DNA from: Podospora comata
Taxonomy: Eukaryota; Ascomycota; Sordariomycetes; Sordariales; Podosporaceae
Direction: 5' to 3'
DNA: 64,000 nt
Assembly (NCBI GenBank): GCA_017354895.1
Contig: CP071498.1
Location: 2,170,001 to 2,234,000 of the forward strand
Of the stretch, positions 11,315 through 22,174 are shown piece by piece (position 1 is the first letter of the stretch; each line of letters starts with the position of its first letter). Below the pieces are notes generated by a model, which saw only the letters and a program-made list of their open reading frames with translations, did not search any database and was not told the origin of the DNA. Made by a program: the position numbers and the translations under genes.

Positions 11315-14300
11315 ATGGTTCGTGTCACCGAGGAGCTGGCGCTGTCGCCAGAACATGTCACTCTTTACTATGCCAGCGACCCCTTGATGGGCCACCTGCC
11401 AGTCCTCATCTTCCACGGTCCCTCGACGACAGCCAATTACACGCTCAACAGCTCGCGAATCCAGATACACATCTACAGCCCGGCCGGCTTCGTATCTTTT
11501 CCGCGTATCACTGTCTCACCCAACTCTCCTTTCTACAGCGTAGTCGCGCACTTGCCACGGGAATTTCAGGGAGATGAGGTCTGCCGAGGACTGGCCTTTG
11601 GGTTGTACAAGTATTTCAGCGAGTTGCCCGACGCGGTGAAGACATATTTGAAGAATGCGTACTCGACACGCGCTCGTCGGCCAGGTTCGGCGCCGGCAAT
11701 GTTTGGAGAACAGCACGCGGCAGATCTGGCCAAGGCTGCTGTCCAAGCAGAAAATACGACCGAGGTGGTGGATATTCTAGGAGACGCGCTCCAGACGCAG
11801 CACATCGGCTGTGTGGATATGGACCTTGTTTTACCGCCTGGATCGATCGTGCCGCTAGGAAATGCCGACTTGGAAGAGGTACCAGAAGATGAAGACGATA
11901 TTTTGGATCCGACGTTGAGACAATATGGCGGATACAACCAAATAGTCAAATTGTTCGGAGAGCCGGTGTTTTTGCCAACATCGAAGCTGCGGCGCGCGCC
12001 ATCACGACCAACCTCGTTGAATCGCAGCAAGTCGTTCTCCAAGAACCAAAAGGTGGAGCTGCGCATGAAGATGGGCGAATTGGTGGACACAGAGGAGCGT
12101 TATGTTCTCAAGCTTAACGAGCTGGTCAACAACATTGCGGTCGACTTTTACAAAAAGGCCAAGGAAAGGTCGGCAGGGAGCATCAGTCCTTCGGAGGAAG
12201 AGGTAGAGAGGCTGTTCCCCAAGTCAGCACAGGCTATTCTTGAGGTCAACTCGGCATTCATGGAAGAGCTCCGCCGAGTCATGGACGAAAGTGAAGAGGA
12301 GGCCATGAAAGACATGGAGACACCATTTCCTCCGACGCGTCTCAACAGCCCAAACAAGGCCAAGGATCCAAGCGGTGCTCTGGCGATGGCGAGATTATTT
12401 CTCGACTGGTTTCCAAAGTTCACCGAGTGCTACCAGGACTACATCCGAGCCAGTCAAAACTTCCCCAAGCTCCTCAACAATTTCCTCGACCAGCAGTCGA
12501 GTTTCCGGCAGAGGGTGGTGCAGACAGGTGAACAGACGATCCGGTCGCTGCTGATTGAACCGGTCCAGAGGCTTCCCCGGTACAACTTGTTCATCGATCA
12601 GATCGTTGCCTGCCTTCCAATAACACACCCGGCGCTGCAAGTTTTGCTGCGAGCAAGGGATATCATCACAAACATCTGCTCCATGGACGATCCATTACCA
12701 GACAAGCCACATGTCACGCATCGATTGCGCACAATGGTCGAGTGTTGGCCAGCAGATCTCGAGCCTCAAGGACGATTGATCCTGGCTGTCGACTTTGTGG
12801 AGCTGGCTGCCCCCTACATCGATGACGATATTCCCGACAGACCAGGCATTCTGCTGCTGTTTTCGGATTGTGTTGTCATTCTGCAGAAGAAGGGGGATTC
12901 TGAGAGGACAGCTCGGGACTTCTTGAAGGAGATCGACAAGCCGTCACCTGCAGGGTTGTTGGCAGCCATGACCAATGCTGCTGGCGGACAGGGCTCCTGG
13001 GAGTTTGCCTTTACTGGATGGCACAGCCTGGCCGATGTCCGCTTCACCGAGTCCATAGATGGGCGGCTGATTTGGATGACGTCGACCCAGGAAATGAAGG
13101 GCGCCCACGCCGGCGAGTATTTCACCAGCAAGGCCATCACGACCAGGTGTTTTCTCCTTCGCGAGCACTACGAAGGCAAGGCCAACAAGTGGACCGAGGA
13201 CATTGTCAAGGCCAGAATCGAAGGAAGATTTTCGGAAAAGGAACGGGAGGACCCTGCATGGACCCTGCGTTCCGTCAAGATGCAGGATGCACAGTTCGGC
13301 CTGCATGCCGCAGTCTTTCAGGAGGGCGCGCATCAACTTATCGAGGGCCGCAGGGAGCCAGCGCCAATACGCGTCGTACTTGACATCGAGAATGGCACCA
13401 AGGGAGCGCCTGTCGGCCATTACGGTGTGGAGATTGTGACCGAGGTCCGATGCGGCGACATGAAGAGGATATCCATGAACACCATTGGCCTCAATGGCAA
13501 AAGGTTTACCGACGACATTGCTCTGGAGGACTTCCTACCGACCCTGTCCCGAAGAATTGTCCAGTTGCTGAGCTCGCAATTCAGTGTAGCCAACCCCAGG
13601 CTTGTCCCCGCATTGGTGTCATATTACACCAAGGTAATACGGGCCATCAACATGGCACCGAAGGTGGAGAAGGCCAGTTCGAGATCATTCCTCTCGTCAT
13701 CGCCGGTCAAGATGCTCTCCAGCTTCCTGTCTGGAAACAGCAGCGCGTCATCCAACGGTACCGACTCGACACCAGTCAATGGGTCGAAGCACAGAAGGAC
13801 CAACTCTGCCAGGATGCGGTCCGAAAGAGAGAAGGAGCGGGAAAGGGAACGAGAAAGAGAACGTGACAGAGAACCTACTGTACTGAACTCGTCTGTATCA
13901 TCCAGAGAGCATGGCATTCCTCGTATCACCATGGAGGAGGAGCGGCCAGAAAACCCTCTTGTGCGCCTGGAGCAAACATTTACAGGATATGTGGCCAACA
14001 TGCAGGCTCGGAAGGGCTACTTCATCGGCCGCACGTTGCTTAACAGATCAATGGCTGATGAGCTCGCTATCAACGACCTCTACAACCGATTGATCGAATT
14101 TCCCTTTGACCTCGAAGCCGCCCAAGAGCTTGGCACCGAGGTGATCTTTTGCGCATTCGAAAAGTTTGTCCGCATCGCCTGGCGCGAGCAAATTGGGCCT
14201 ATCATGACCATGCAGGCGCTTGAAGCTCTGCAGATCCGTGCCTCCAAGAAGGTTGTGGGGGATTTCGCAGATTTTGTTAGGTTTATTTTTAGCGACATGG

Positions 14301-16018
14301 CCCCTCAAAACCGACGAGCATTCACCGCTTTGATCAAGCTTCTGGCTGATCTCTTGGACGGCTGCTCCAATGACGGTGACAGAGGCGCCTTGACGCTTGC
14401 TTTTGCCGAACTGTTGGTTGACGACGACACCGCACCAAACTATATCAACCTCCTCGATAGAATGGTGGAGGATGTCGATCGCATCTTTGAGGAGAACCAC
14501 TTGAGTGTCACCATGCAGATGTTGATGAACAACAGATCTTTCGAGTCGCTGCACGCAACCGGCCGGAGCCACAAGTCTCAGTCGGGGTCTGTGACATCCA
14601 ACACGTCGTCGCTGCGCAGGAAGTTTGGTTTCGACACACTGCTGCGCCAAAACAGCAAGAATGATGAGCGGCCTTCGGTGTGGAGGACGTTGAGCAAGCA
14701 CGCCAGCAAGGCCCCTGTGCCCGGTGAGAGTGCCAGTCTTGGCAAGAACAGCAGGTCAAAGTCCATTGACATCAGCCTGAACTTCCCTACTCAGGGCAGG
14801 CTCCGGAGGCCAGCATCTAGGGACAGGCCACCTATTGCCGGGGCATTCGATGACATTGAGCACCGGCCGGGTAGCTCTAACCGGTATCTCGAGACCATTG
14901 GTGAACCGCACGACGAGCCGACCGAGACAAAACTGGTCAAAAAGAAGCGCCGTAGCTCGCTCTCGGACCTCAAAACTCTTATGGCTGCCGCCAACATCGA
15001 TGATCCAGAAGAACAACTTATGCCTCTTCGTGTCAGCAGGCAGCAGACCGCCGAAAAGTTCAACTCCACACCCCGTCCTCAGTCAATGGTTTTTTCGAGA
15101 GTCTCCACCTCCCCCACCAAAGCCTCACCGTCCAGGATACCCATCAGTCCACAGCCACCATCCAGCAGCACAAGCACTTTCCGCTCCTCCCGACAAAAGG
15201 AGAACGATCCCATTCTCCACCACGATATAAAAACCCCATCAGAAAAAGAAGGGGACGGGTCAGAGGAAGACTCAGGGAAGACGAGCTACGACAGAGCGCG
15301 TGCTAGAACCATCGCCATTTCGCAGATCCCTACCCTAAAGCCCAATTCGAGGATCCCAGGGGCGACAATTTTTCCTCCGCCGCTCGAGTCACCCGCCAAT
15401 GTCAGACCCGGCACTGGGACGAGCAGCATTCCTCGCACGCCGAGCACACCAGGCCAAAGACTCCGTCTGCAATCCCCGCAGAAGCTCCGCGAGAGATTGC
15501 AAACAGAAAAGAAAGCCATCGACGAAGTCGACGCTTCGCTAAAGTCGGAACTCTCCCGCATAGAAGAGGACATGGCGCGCCTAGGGGGGTCGTCGCTGCC
15601 CCGCTCATCTACTCTTGACTTTCGAAAGTTGACGCTTGCGGTCAAGACTCTGGAGGAGAAGGTCCCTCTGGCGCTGATAGAATTGGAGCAGAGGAAGCAG
15701 CAGCTGGAGAAGGACTTGGAGGACACTCTGAGGGGGATGGAGATGAAGGTCAAGGCGATTGATCAGTTGTATAAGGAGGCGACGGCGGAGAATGAGCTGC
15801 TGTATGAAAAGTTTAATGGGGAGTTGGGGAAGATTGTAAAGGCGATCAAGGGGAAGGGGCAGGAGGGGAAGGAGGAGCTGGTGGGAAGATTGAGGGAGCA
15901 GGGGGAGGAGATGGGGAGGGTGAAGAGGGAGAATGCGAGGTTGAAGAGGGAGGTGGTTAGTTTGAGGGGGGTGTTGAAGGGGAGTGTGAGGGAGGGGCAT
16001 CAGGGGGGGGATACTTAA
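11315..16018 (+). CDS. bud3: Rho guanine-nucleotide exchange factor, BUD3-like
   Basis: One uninterrupted frame of 1567 codons; ATG in a good context (ACCATGG). Residues about 1-200 form a conserved N-terminal region. A Dbl-homology (DH) domain spans about 246-460, with typical helices at ELVDTEERYVLKLNELV and RSLLIEPVQRLPRYNLFIDQ. A PH-like region follows to about 650. Residues about 880-1075 (PLVRLEQTFTGYVANMQ to the FEENHLSVTMQ helix) form a separate helical domain. The rest is Ser/Pro-rich and ends in a coiled coil at about 1390-1550. The family activates Rho GTPases. In filamentous ascomycetes BUD3 is the exchange factor for RHO4 at septation sites, and the architecture (DH, no CNH domain, long tail) fits it. 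The GEF call is firm; the BUD3 assignment is from memory of the N-terminus. A charged Glu/Arg repeat lies near residue 845. Confidence 0.85.
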   Translation: MVRVTEELALSPEHVTLYYASDPLMGHLPVLIFHGPSTTANYTLNSSRIQIHIYSPAGFVSFPRITVSPNSPFYSVVAHLPREFQGDEVCRGLAFGLYKYFSELPDAVKTYLKNAYSTRARRPGSAPAMFGEQHAADLAKAAVQAENTTEVVDILGDALQTQHIGCVDMDLVLPPGSIVPLGNADLEEVPEDEDDILDPTLRQYGGYNQIVKLFGEPVFLPTSKLRRAPSRPTSLNRSKSFSKNQKVELRMKMGELVDTEERYVLKLNELVNNIAVDFYKKAKERSAGSISPSEEEVERLFPKSAQAILEVNSAFMEELRRVMDESEEEAMKDMETPFPPTRLNSPNKAKDPSGALAMARLFLDWFPKFTECYQDYIRASQNFPKLLNNFLDQQSSFRQRVVQTGEQTIRSLLIEPVQRLPRYNLFIDQIVACLPITHPALQVLLRARDIITNICSMDDPLPDKPHVTHRLRTMVECWPADLEPQGRLILAVDFVELAAPYIDDDIPDRPGILLLFSDCVVILQKKGDSERTARDFLKEIDKPSPAGLLAAMTNAAGGQGSWEFAFTGWHSLADVRFTESIDGRLIWMTSTQEMKGAHAGEYFTSKAITTRCFLLREHYEGKANKWTEDIVKARIEGRFSEKEREDPAWTLRSVKMQDAQFGLHAAVFQEGAHQLIEGRREPAPIRVVLDIENGTKGAPVGHYGVEIVTEVRCGDMKRISMNTIGLNGKRFTDDIALEDFLPTLSRRIVQLLSSQFSVANPRLVPALVSYYTKVIRAINMAPKVEKASSRSFLSSSPVKMLSSFLSGNSSASSNGTDSTPVNGSKHRRTNSARMRSEREKERERERERERDREPTVLNSSVSSREHGIPRITMEEERPENPLVRLEQTFTGYVANMQARKGYFIGRTLLNRSMADELAINDLYNRLIEFPFDLEAAQELGTEVIFCAFEKFVRIAWREQIGPIMTMQALEALQIRASKKVVGDFADFVRFIFSDMAPQNRRAFTALIKLLADLLDGCSNDGDRGALTLAFAELLVDDDTAPNYINLLDRMVEDVDRIFEENHLSVTMQMLMNNRSFESLHATGRSHKSQSGSVTSNTSSLRRKFGFDTLLRQNSKNDERPSVWRTLSKHASKAPVPGESASLGKNSRSKSIDISLNFPTQGRLRRPASRDRPPIAGAFDDIEHRPGSSNRYLETIGEPHDEPTETKLVKKKRRSSLSDLKTLMAAANIDDPEEQLMPLRVSRQQTAEKFNSTPRPQSMVFSRVSTSPTKASPSRIPISPQPPSSSTSTFRSSRQKENDPILHHDIKTPSEKEGDGSEEDSGKTSYDRARARTIAISQIPTLKPNSRIPGATIFPPPLESPANVRPGTGTSSIPRTPSTPGQRLRLQSPQKLRERLQTEKKAIDEVDASLKSELSRIEEDMARLGGSSLPRSSTLDFRKLTLAVKTLEEKVPLALIELEQRKQQLEKDLEDTLRGMEMKVKAIDQLYKEATAENELLYEKFNGELGKIVKAIKGKGQEGKEELVGRLREQGEEMGRVKRENARLKREVVSLRGVLKGSVREGHQGGDT

Positions 16019-16383
16019 TGTGGGGCGGGTAATAATACATATGAAAGGAGGAGAGGGGGGTTTACAGGGGAGATGAAAAAATGGGGAGGGAAAGGGATAA
16101 ACTTGTTGGGACATCACTTGCAAGGCGAGGCGTTGGGGGTGTTTGTTGTATTGGGATAGGATTTGTATTTTTTTAATTTTTTTTGTTGGAATTGTTGTAG
16201 GGATATAGGGTAGAGATTTGGCGAGGCCAAAGGGGGGATGGAATATGGACCATTAGTGTTTTGTTGTGTCTTTTGATCATGACTTGTGAACATGTAGGTG
16301 TGGTTTATTCACCATCACTGACTGACAATACCAGTGGGATGTTGCAAAGCGCACTATGGACCCCAATTCTGAACTTGACTAGC
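16019..16383. other. 3' region of the RhoGEF gene
   Basis: A G-rich then T-rich stretch directly after the stop codon. It is probably 3' untranslated sequence and polyadenylation region, and no coding frame is supported. Its last bases are the 5' flank of the 5S rRNA gene. Only a weak TATA-like ACTATGG is visible about 29 bases before that gene. Confidence 0.4.
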
Positions 16384-16502
16384 ACATACGACCATATCCA
16401 GCTGAAAATACGGCATCCCGTCCGCTCTGCCCTCGTCAAATGGCTGAGAGCCGAATCAGTACTCAGGTGGGTGACCACTGGGGAATCCTCGGTGTTGTAT
16501 GT
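16384..16502 (+). rRNA. 5S ribosomal RNA gene
   Basis: About 119 bases that start ACATACGACCATA and end GTTGTATGT, so the two ends pair to form helix I (with G-U pairs). Inside are GGCATCCCGTCCGCTCTGCC, the region recognised by TFIIIA and the polymerase III machinery, and TCAGGTGGGTGACCACTGGG, both hallmarks of fungal 5S. A run of five T at 16502-16506 serves as polymerase III terminator. A single copy between unrelated protein genes fits the dispersed 5S genes of Neurospora and its relatives. The loop regions differ from the common Neurospora type, so it may be a minor variant or a recently inactive copy. An open frame running through it on each strand is a coincidence. Confidence 0.9.
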
Positions 16503-16801
16503 TTTTGGATTTTTTTGCGTTTCCAGTTTTGTGGGTCTTTCGTCACTGTTGGGTGTGAGTCGGGGGTTGCTTATGAGGCGGGACACAACAGCCTCCCAAG
16601 TTGTGAGGGTGTGATCTATTCCAGCCCATTGTGAGGCATTTGCTGAGCTACTGAAAACATAAGATAGCGTGCGTGTAATAATAAAACGAGGACCTGTTTC
16701 TATTTTCCAGGCCTGGGGGTATCACTAAGCCAAATGAACACTTGCAACCTGAACGCCAACCGAAAATCCCAGACACGGACAAACAACCCATGCCATACCC
16801 C
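16503..16801. other. gap between 5S rRNA gene and rev7
   Basis: This stretch holds the polymerase III terminator T run and then what is probably the 3' untranslated region of the minus-strand rev7 gene. I see no other feature. Confidence 0.4.
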
Positions 16802-17717
16802 TCACACTCTCTCTTGCGCAGCCGTAAATTCCATCAACCCAACCTTTGCCCTCGACTCCTCAACCCAGCACTCAAACCACAGCGGTCCAGCCTCCACCAC
16901 CCTGACTGGTGTAGTTTTGGCTGCTACCCCGGTTTCTGCCCTGGATGCCACTGAGGTGACGCACCCCCCCTTGCCTTTTCTGTCTTGTGGCTCTGGTGGA
17001 GGATCAGTTGGTTCTGAGGGGATCCAATCTTGATGGTGCTGGCCTCTGTTTTTAGCACCATTACCGACCATATTTAGACAAAGGAAAAAGTTCACTTACA
17101 CCGATGGGAGCAGCAGCGTCATCTTTCAGCTCTACAGCTAGCGTGAACGTGCACCCCTCTGGTATCGGACTCAACCGCTCCATCGCCTGCACCATCTTGA
17201 GGAGGCAAGCCCGGAATTGCTCGTTGAGGTTGGTGAGGTTAAGGGAGGGGTGGTTGAGCAACGGCTCACGGGTGACTTCGGAGCGGAAGTCCTTTTGCAG
17301 AATCCGGGCGTGGGTGGCCATGGAGGGGGTTGTCCAGGTTGGGAAGTGGGAGGTGTCGAATGTGTAGCGTTCTAGGACTGAGCCGGGAGGGATGGGGGAT
17401 GGGGAGGGGGGGAAGGAGAGGGAGAAAGGGTCGAGAGGGGAGTGGATTACTACTGCTATGAGGTAGACTTTGCCTGATGATAGCTGGGCGGCGACGGAGG
17501 AGACGGCGTCGGTGATCCAGGTGCATACTTTTGGGTGACGGTTTTGGTGGACGGGGAGGTTGTAGGCGCGGGCGGAGAGGAAGGTTTCGGGGGGGTAGAG
17601 ACGGCGGTAGAAGAGGATGTTGTGGATGGCGACGGTGAGGAAGGTGTTGAATGATGTGAGGAGGATGTGGGATTGGTCTATGGGGAGGGAGGAGGATTCG
17701 TCGGCCATGGTGACCAT
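16802..17717 (-). CDS. rev7: REV7/MAD2L2 HORMA-domain protein
   Basis: Two exons, 17717-17100 and 17038-16802. The 61 bp intron starts GTAAGT and ends GCCAG, and the frame is kept across it, giving 284 residues. The start is MVTMADES; the second Met (17708) has the better context. The HORMA fold is seen in SHILLTSFNTFLTVAIHNIL, YPPETFLSARAYNLPVHQNR and RYTFDTSHFP. The C-terminal safety-belt part reads DWIPSEP and PVRVVEAGPLWFECWVEE. REV7 is the accessory subunit of DNA polymerase zeta, joining REV3 and REV1 in translesion synthesis; in animals it also acts in shieldin and in APC/C control. MAD2 is the closest relative, but the C-terminal segment favours REV7. The gene is divergent from kap114, with about 580 bp between starts. 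Confidence 0.92.
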
Positions 17718-18299
17718 GAAAGGAGGTTATTTTGGGCTTTAGGGCATATGATGAGACGTGATGTATTCGTGGATTTGACACTAAGCGCTGTGGCTGTTGT
17801 TGAATCTGGTTCTGATGCTTACATGAGAGCGAATGGAGGGGTTTCCATTGTTTGGTGGGAGACGCGACGAGTCGTGCATTCCGCAACGCCAAAGCATGTG
17901 ACCGGTAGCTTTTACAAGAAAGAGAGTTGCTGGGCGGGGAAAAGCTGGACTATTCTGTACGCCTTCCCCACGTCTGGCGCGTGCCCCTGCTCTGCCAATT
18001 AACCTCTTAAGCTTCGAGGTCCAGCGCTCCACTCGAGGTTTTGGAGGAGGCCGTCAGTCTTCTGAAATGCAACCCCACCTTCGGATAACACCGCCATTCT
18101 GATATTTCGAGACAGTCCCGTCACGTTCTGACAGCAGCTCGCCGTGTCGTCCAGAGTTGCCTAAAAGTATTCCGAAAACGTGGACAGCAAGGTCCTGTCT
18201 ACTCTTATACAACAACACCAGCTGTGACAGCTCTTATCGAATACGGCGTAACCCCCCCAATTCCCCGCGAATCATTATTCCGAGCTCCAGCCGTCCACC
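17718..18299. promoter_or_regulatory. divergent promoter region of rev7 and kap114
   Basis: 582 bp between two divergent starts. No coding frame is supported; those listed on either strand are short and without motifs. It should hold the 5' leaders and promoters of both genes. I saw no clear regulator site. Confidence 0.5.
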
Positions 18300-21200
18300 A
18301 TGGACGCCCATCTCGTCCGGGTCCTTGTCGACACGCAAAAGCCCCAAGAAGCGCCTCGAAAACAGGCCGAGCTCGAACTCCAACATGCCCAAAGGAACCC
18401 CGACTTTCCTCTAGCACTCACACGCATCGGCCTATCACAGCAGCTCGCGGTCGGAATCCGACAGGCATCCCTGAGTGCCCTCCGCAGATTTGTTGAGAAG
18501 AACTGGCAACCCGAGGGTAATGATCCGGACCATGTGCCCATTTCCGACGAGACCAAAGAGTATTTGAAGACTACTATTCTCAACCTCGCCATAGCTCCCG
18601 AGGATGAGCAGGATGAGCGCAAGGTCAAGGTCTCGGCCAGGTAAAACAAGACACAAGACCCCCCCACGGGCAAGGATGCTAGCTGTTGGAGAACAGCGAA
18701 GGAGGAGCTAACACCCCTTGTGTAACAGTCTTCTTATTTCGAAGATCGCCGTCGCCGACTTCCCACACAACTGGCCCAACCTCCTGCCCACCGTACTGGG
18801 TATTATGCCCACTGGCAACGATGCTCAGCTCCATGGCGCTCTTCGAATTTTGCAGGACCTTGTAGAGGAGGCCATCACCGATGAGCAATTCTTTAGCTTG
18901 GCCCGCGACATTATTACGGCATGCTACGAGGTGGCCTTGAACGTAAACCGCAAGTCTCAGCATCGTGCGCTGGCTGTCGCTGTCTTGCGCGCCTGCTTCG
19001 ACCTGATGGAAGTTGTGAAGGATGGCCACAAGAAGGAGGTTAAAGCCTTCGCCGATGAAGTCTTGTCTGGGTGGCTTCCATTCATGGAGCAGGTCGTCTC
19101 CAGCCCGCTTCCAGAAGTTGCCAATGCGGATAACCAACCGCAGGAGTGGTATGGCCCAGTTGCGCTCAAGATCCAGGTCCTCAAGACTCTGATCAAGATC
19201 AAGACCGTATTTGGTTCTCTTCTCTTGCCTCAGAGCCCCAAGTTCTTCACGGTAACATGGCAGGAGTTGAAGCGGTTGGGACCTGTGTACGAAGCACTCT
19301 ACGTTACTAGCGATTCGCAGAGCCGCTTGGAAGACACAGATGGCCTTCCGTATTCGGTTGACGTCCTGGTGTTGGATGAGCTGGACTTCCTTAACCAGTG
19401 CATGCGGGCAAGCCCTGTGGCAAAGTCGCTGGAGGCTGAGATTGCCAGTCACGGATCGGTACACAACACGCCTTGGGTTCTGGAACTCATGGAGATCCTC
19501 GTCAGGTACGGGCAGGTCAGCCAAGAGGAGGAGGGCCTCTGGGAGCTTGATGTTTCTCTCTACCTTGCCGAGGAGACGTCCGTGTCCTCAAACTACACGG
19601 CCAGAACCGCCTGCGGTGACCTGCTCATCAAGATGGGTGAGTGGATGGGCGAGGACGCCTTCGTTGGGCTGTATGCGTTTACCAAGACACTCTTCGTGGG
19701 AGAGCACCCAAGCTGGCAGAAGCAGGAGGCGGCTCTTTTCCTGTTCATCTCCCTCTTCAACGATTTTTATGACTGCGAAAAGAACATCCCACTGGACATG
19801 TCCCACGCCTGGCTGGAGCTTGTCAACTACGCCATTGGCAGGCAGGACCTGCCCATGTTGCGCGCTAGAGGCTATCTAGTTGGTGGTGCCTTGGCCAGGA
19901 CATTTGAGCCAGCTCTTGGTTTGCTCGACGCCGTCATCACCGCTATGAACCAGGACGAGTCTGAGCTTGTGCAGGTAGCTTGCGTCAAGGCAGTCGAAGG
20001 CTTCATTATCGGTGGCGCTCCCATTGAAGCGCAAGTGCCCATTATCGTCGCTATCCAGCAATTCCTCGAATCCAAGGATATGAGCGATCTTGACGATGCC
20101 GAGGATCTTCTTGTCACTCTCCTCGACACGCTTAGGTCAGCGTTCAAGATGGACTACCGTATTGTCCTCTCGCCCGAGAGCAAAGCGCTCGACTTGGTGT
20201 TCTTGGTCGTGAAGCATGGTGCTGCCAACCTTCAAGTCGATGGCCTCGTCAACGATATTTTCTACGAGCTTGCCGAGAGGATTCAACAGATTGAAGACCC
20301 AGCTCTCTATACCGCCCTCTGCAGCAAGGCTCTGCCCTCTATCACTAGCACCTTTGACGTTGCCAATCTCACTCAGGATGAGCCGCTGGTTACGATTGCG
20401 GCCGAGATTCTCGCTGTTCTCCTCAACTTTGGTGTTGAGCCGCTGCCCGCCGGCTTGGTTGCCACGGTTCTTCCCAAGGTCAATCGGTTGCTTATGTCTT
20501 CTGACGAAGCTGAGGTTCTTAGGCCGGCTGCCGAAGCTGTCAAATACATGCTCCAACACGACCATCAGCAGATGTTTAACTACCAAGACGAAAACGGCCG
20601 TTCTGGGTTGGAGGTCTGTCTCCACATTATCGACCGTCTCCTTGGTCAGAACTTGGAGGATAATGCCGCCGCTGAAGTTGGTGGTGTTGCTGCCGAACTC
20701 GTCGAAAAGGCTGGCCAAGAGAGGCTTGGTCCCTTTTTGCAACAGCTTTTGCAGGCTGTTGCGCAGCGTCTCGACAGCGCTCAGAATGTTGGTCTGATAC
20801 AGTCTCTGATCCTGGTCTTTGCTCGCCTTTCCGAGGTGGGCGCTCACGATGTTGTGGAGTTCTTGAGCAGCATCAACATAAACGGGCAGAATGGCCTGCA
20901 GGTTGTGCTGACCAAGTGGTTGGAGAACTCGGTCAACTTTGTGGGGTATGAGGAGACTGCGAGAAAGTGAGTACATTCTTGAAGACGCATCAAAAGACAA
21001 ATACTGACATGTCACAGCATCATCGCCCTCTCCAAGGTCTACGCCCTCAACGACCCCCGCGTCGCGCAGGTTCAGGTCAGGGGCCAACTTATCATTCCCG
21101 AGGGCAACCGCATTAGGACACGATCCCAGACCAAGTTGCGTAAGTTCACCCTCCCCCTCTCTCCCATGTCTGTGATAAAAGCTTACGTAACCAGCAGAAC

Positions 21201-21568
21201 CTGATCAATACACCATCATTCCTGCCCCGCTCAAGATTCTCAAGCTCCTCGTCGACGACCTCGTCACCGCGTCAGGAGCCCAGCCAGCCTCCAAGGTAGC
21301 AGCTGCGGCGGCGTCCCAGTTTGCAGACCTCGACTCGGACGACGGATCCGAGGGCTGGGAGGATGAGACCAACGACTTGGTCAACCTCGGCGCTGCCGTC
21401 TCTGCGGGCAACTTTGACTTTGGCGACAAGGTGCGCAACGACGAGACGGGTGAGTACCTGAGGGTGTTCTTTGTCAAGGCGGCGCAGGAAAACACGGCGA
21501 ACTTTCAGCACTGGTTTGAACTTCTTAGTGATGAGGAGAAGGGGAAACTGAGGGAGCTGGCTCAGTAG
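18300..21568 (+). CDS. kap114: importin beta-family karyopherin, KAP114/importin-9
   Basis: Four exons: 18300-18640, 18729-20966, 21018-21139, 21195-21568. Introns are 88, 51 and 55 bp with GTAAAA, GTGAGT and GTAAGT donors. The joined frame gives 1024 residues, about the length of yeast Kap114 (1004). The N-terminal importin-beta domain is visible (PRKQAELELQHAQRNPDFPL, then KIAVADFPHNWPNLLPTVLG). HEAT-type helices follow, and near the C-terminus there is an acidic insert (DLDSDDGSEGWEDETND) typical of this group. The protein carries cargo such as TATA-binding protein and histones H2A-H2B into the nucleus, by family knowledge. The last acceptor is CCAGCAG, so either of two adjacent AGs can be used, adding or omitting one residue. 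It is tail to tail with the PI31 gene. Confidence 0.93.
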
Positions 21569-22174
21569 GACTTGGCCAGGACGTACAAAGGGAAAGTGCT
21601 GCCCTGGAACTCGGAGGCTGATTTGCCCGTGGGGCATTTCAGGCTTATGGGCTACTATCAAGAGGTGCAGGAGGGGAGATTTGGGCATATTTTTAGAGGG
21701 ATGATGAGATGGGAAGAGGGTAAGAAAATGAGAAGACTGGTTGGGGTCGCGTGAGTGAAAGTGGGAGGGTTGAATGGGTTTATTATGGGGATGTATATGC
21801 GTAGGTAACAGCGATAGGTTTTGGGGGGGTAGAAGTTTATGTAGTCTGGGTGTACAAAGCGTTGATTTTATATAAACATGTCATTAAATCACGGCAGGGC
21901 CAGAGACAGCTTATTAGCGAAAGAGGATGAATGTTGTCTAAAATGGGCCACTTGCAAGTTTTGCTTGACATCAAACTAGCTAATTCTTTTTGGTGATTCG
22001 TCATGGTCATCAAAGACAATGTCTCGTCACTAGCTTCCGACTTGGAGTTTGCCCATCAAAACAATAACATCAGCTTCGTTTCTTCGTAATAACATCATAA
22101 AGCGTACAACACTGCTACAAAACGCCCTTATCATTCTCTCCCCCTGCACCTCTTCTCAAAAAGTTTATACTCCA
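21569..22174. other. convergent 3' regions of kap114 and the PI31 gene
   Basis: Between the two stop codons. The first part is G-rich and still codon-like on the plus strand (a 60-codon frame at 21572-21754 right after the stop, LPWNSEADLPVGHFR). It could be read-through-like sequence but has no start of its own. The rest is AT-richer, with no gene seen. Confidence 0.35.

Noticed and set aside
15605-16123. 172-codon Leu/Pro/His-rich frame opposite the RhoGEF coiled coil
   Set aside because: Antisense of a Glu/Lys/Gly-rich coding stretch.
16305-16614. Open frames on both strands over the 5S rRNA gene
   Set aside because: The 5S rRNA signature and polymerase III terminator explain this stretch; the frames have no protein motif.
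20137-21087. 316-codon open frame opposite kap114
   Set aside because: Antisense by-product of the karyopherin coding sequence, and it crosses a verified intron.
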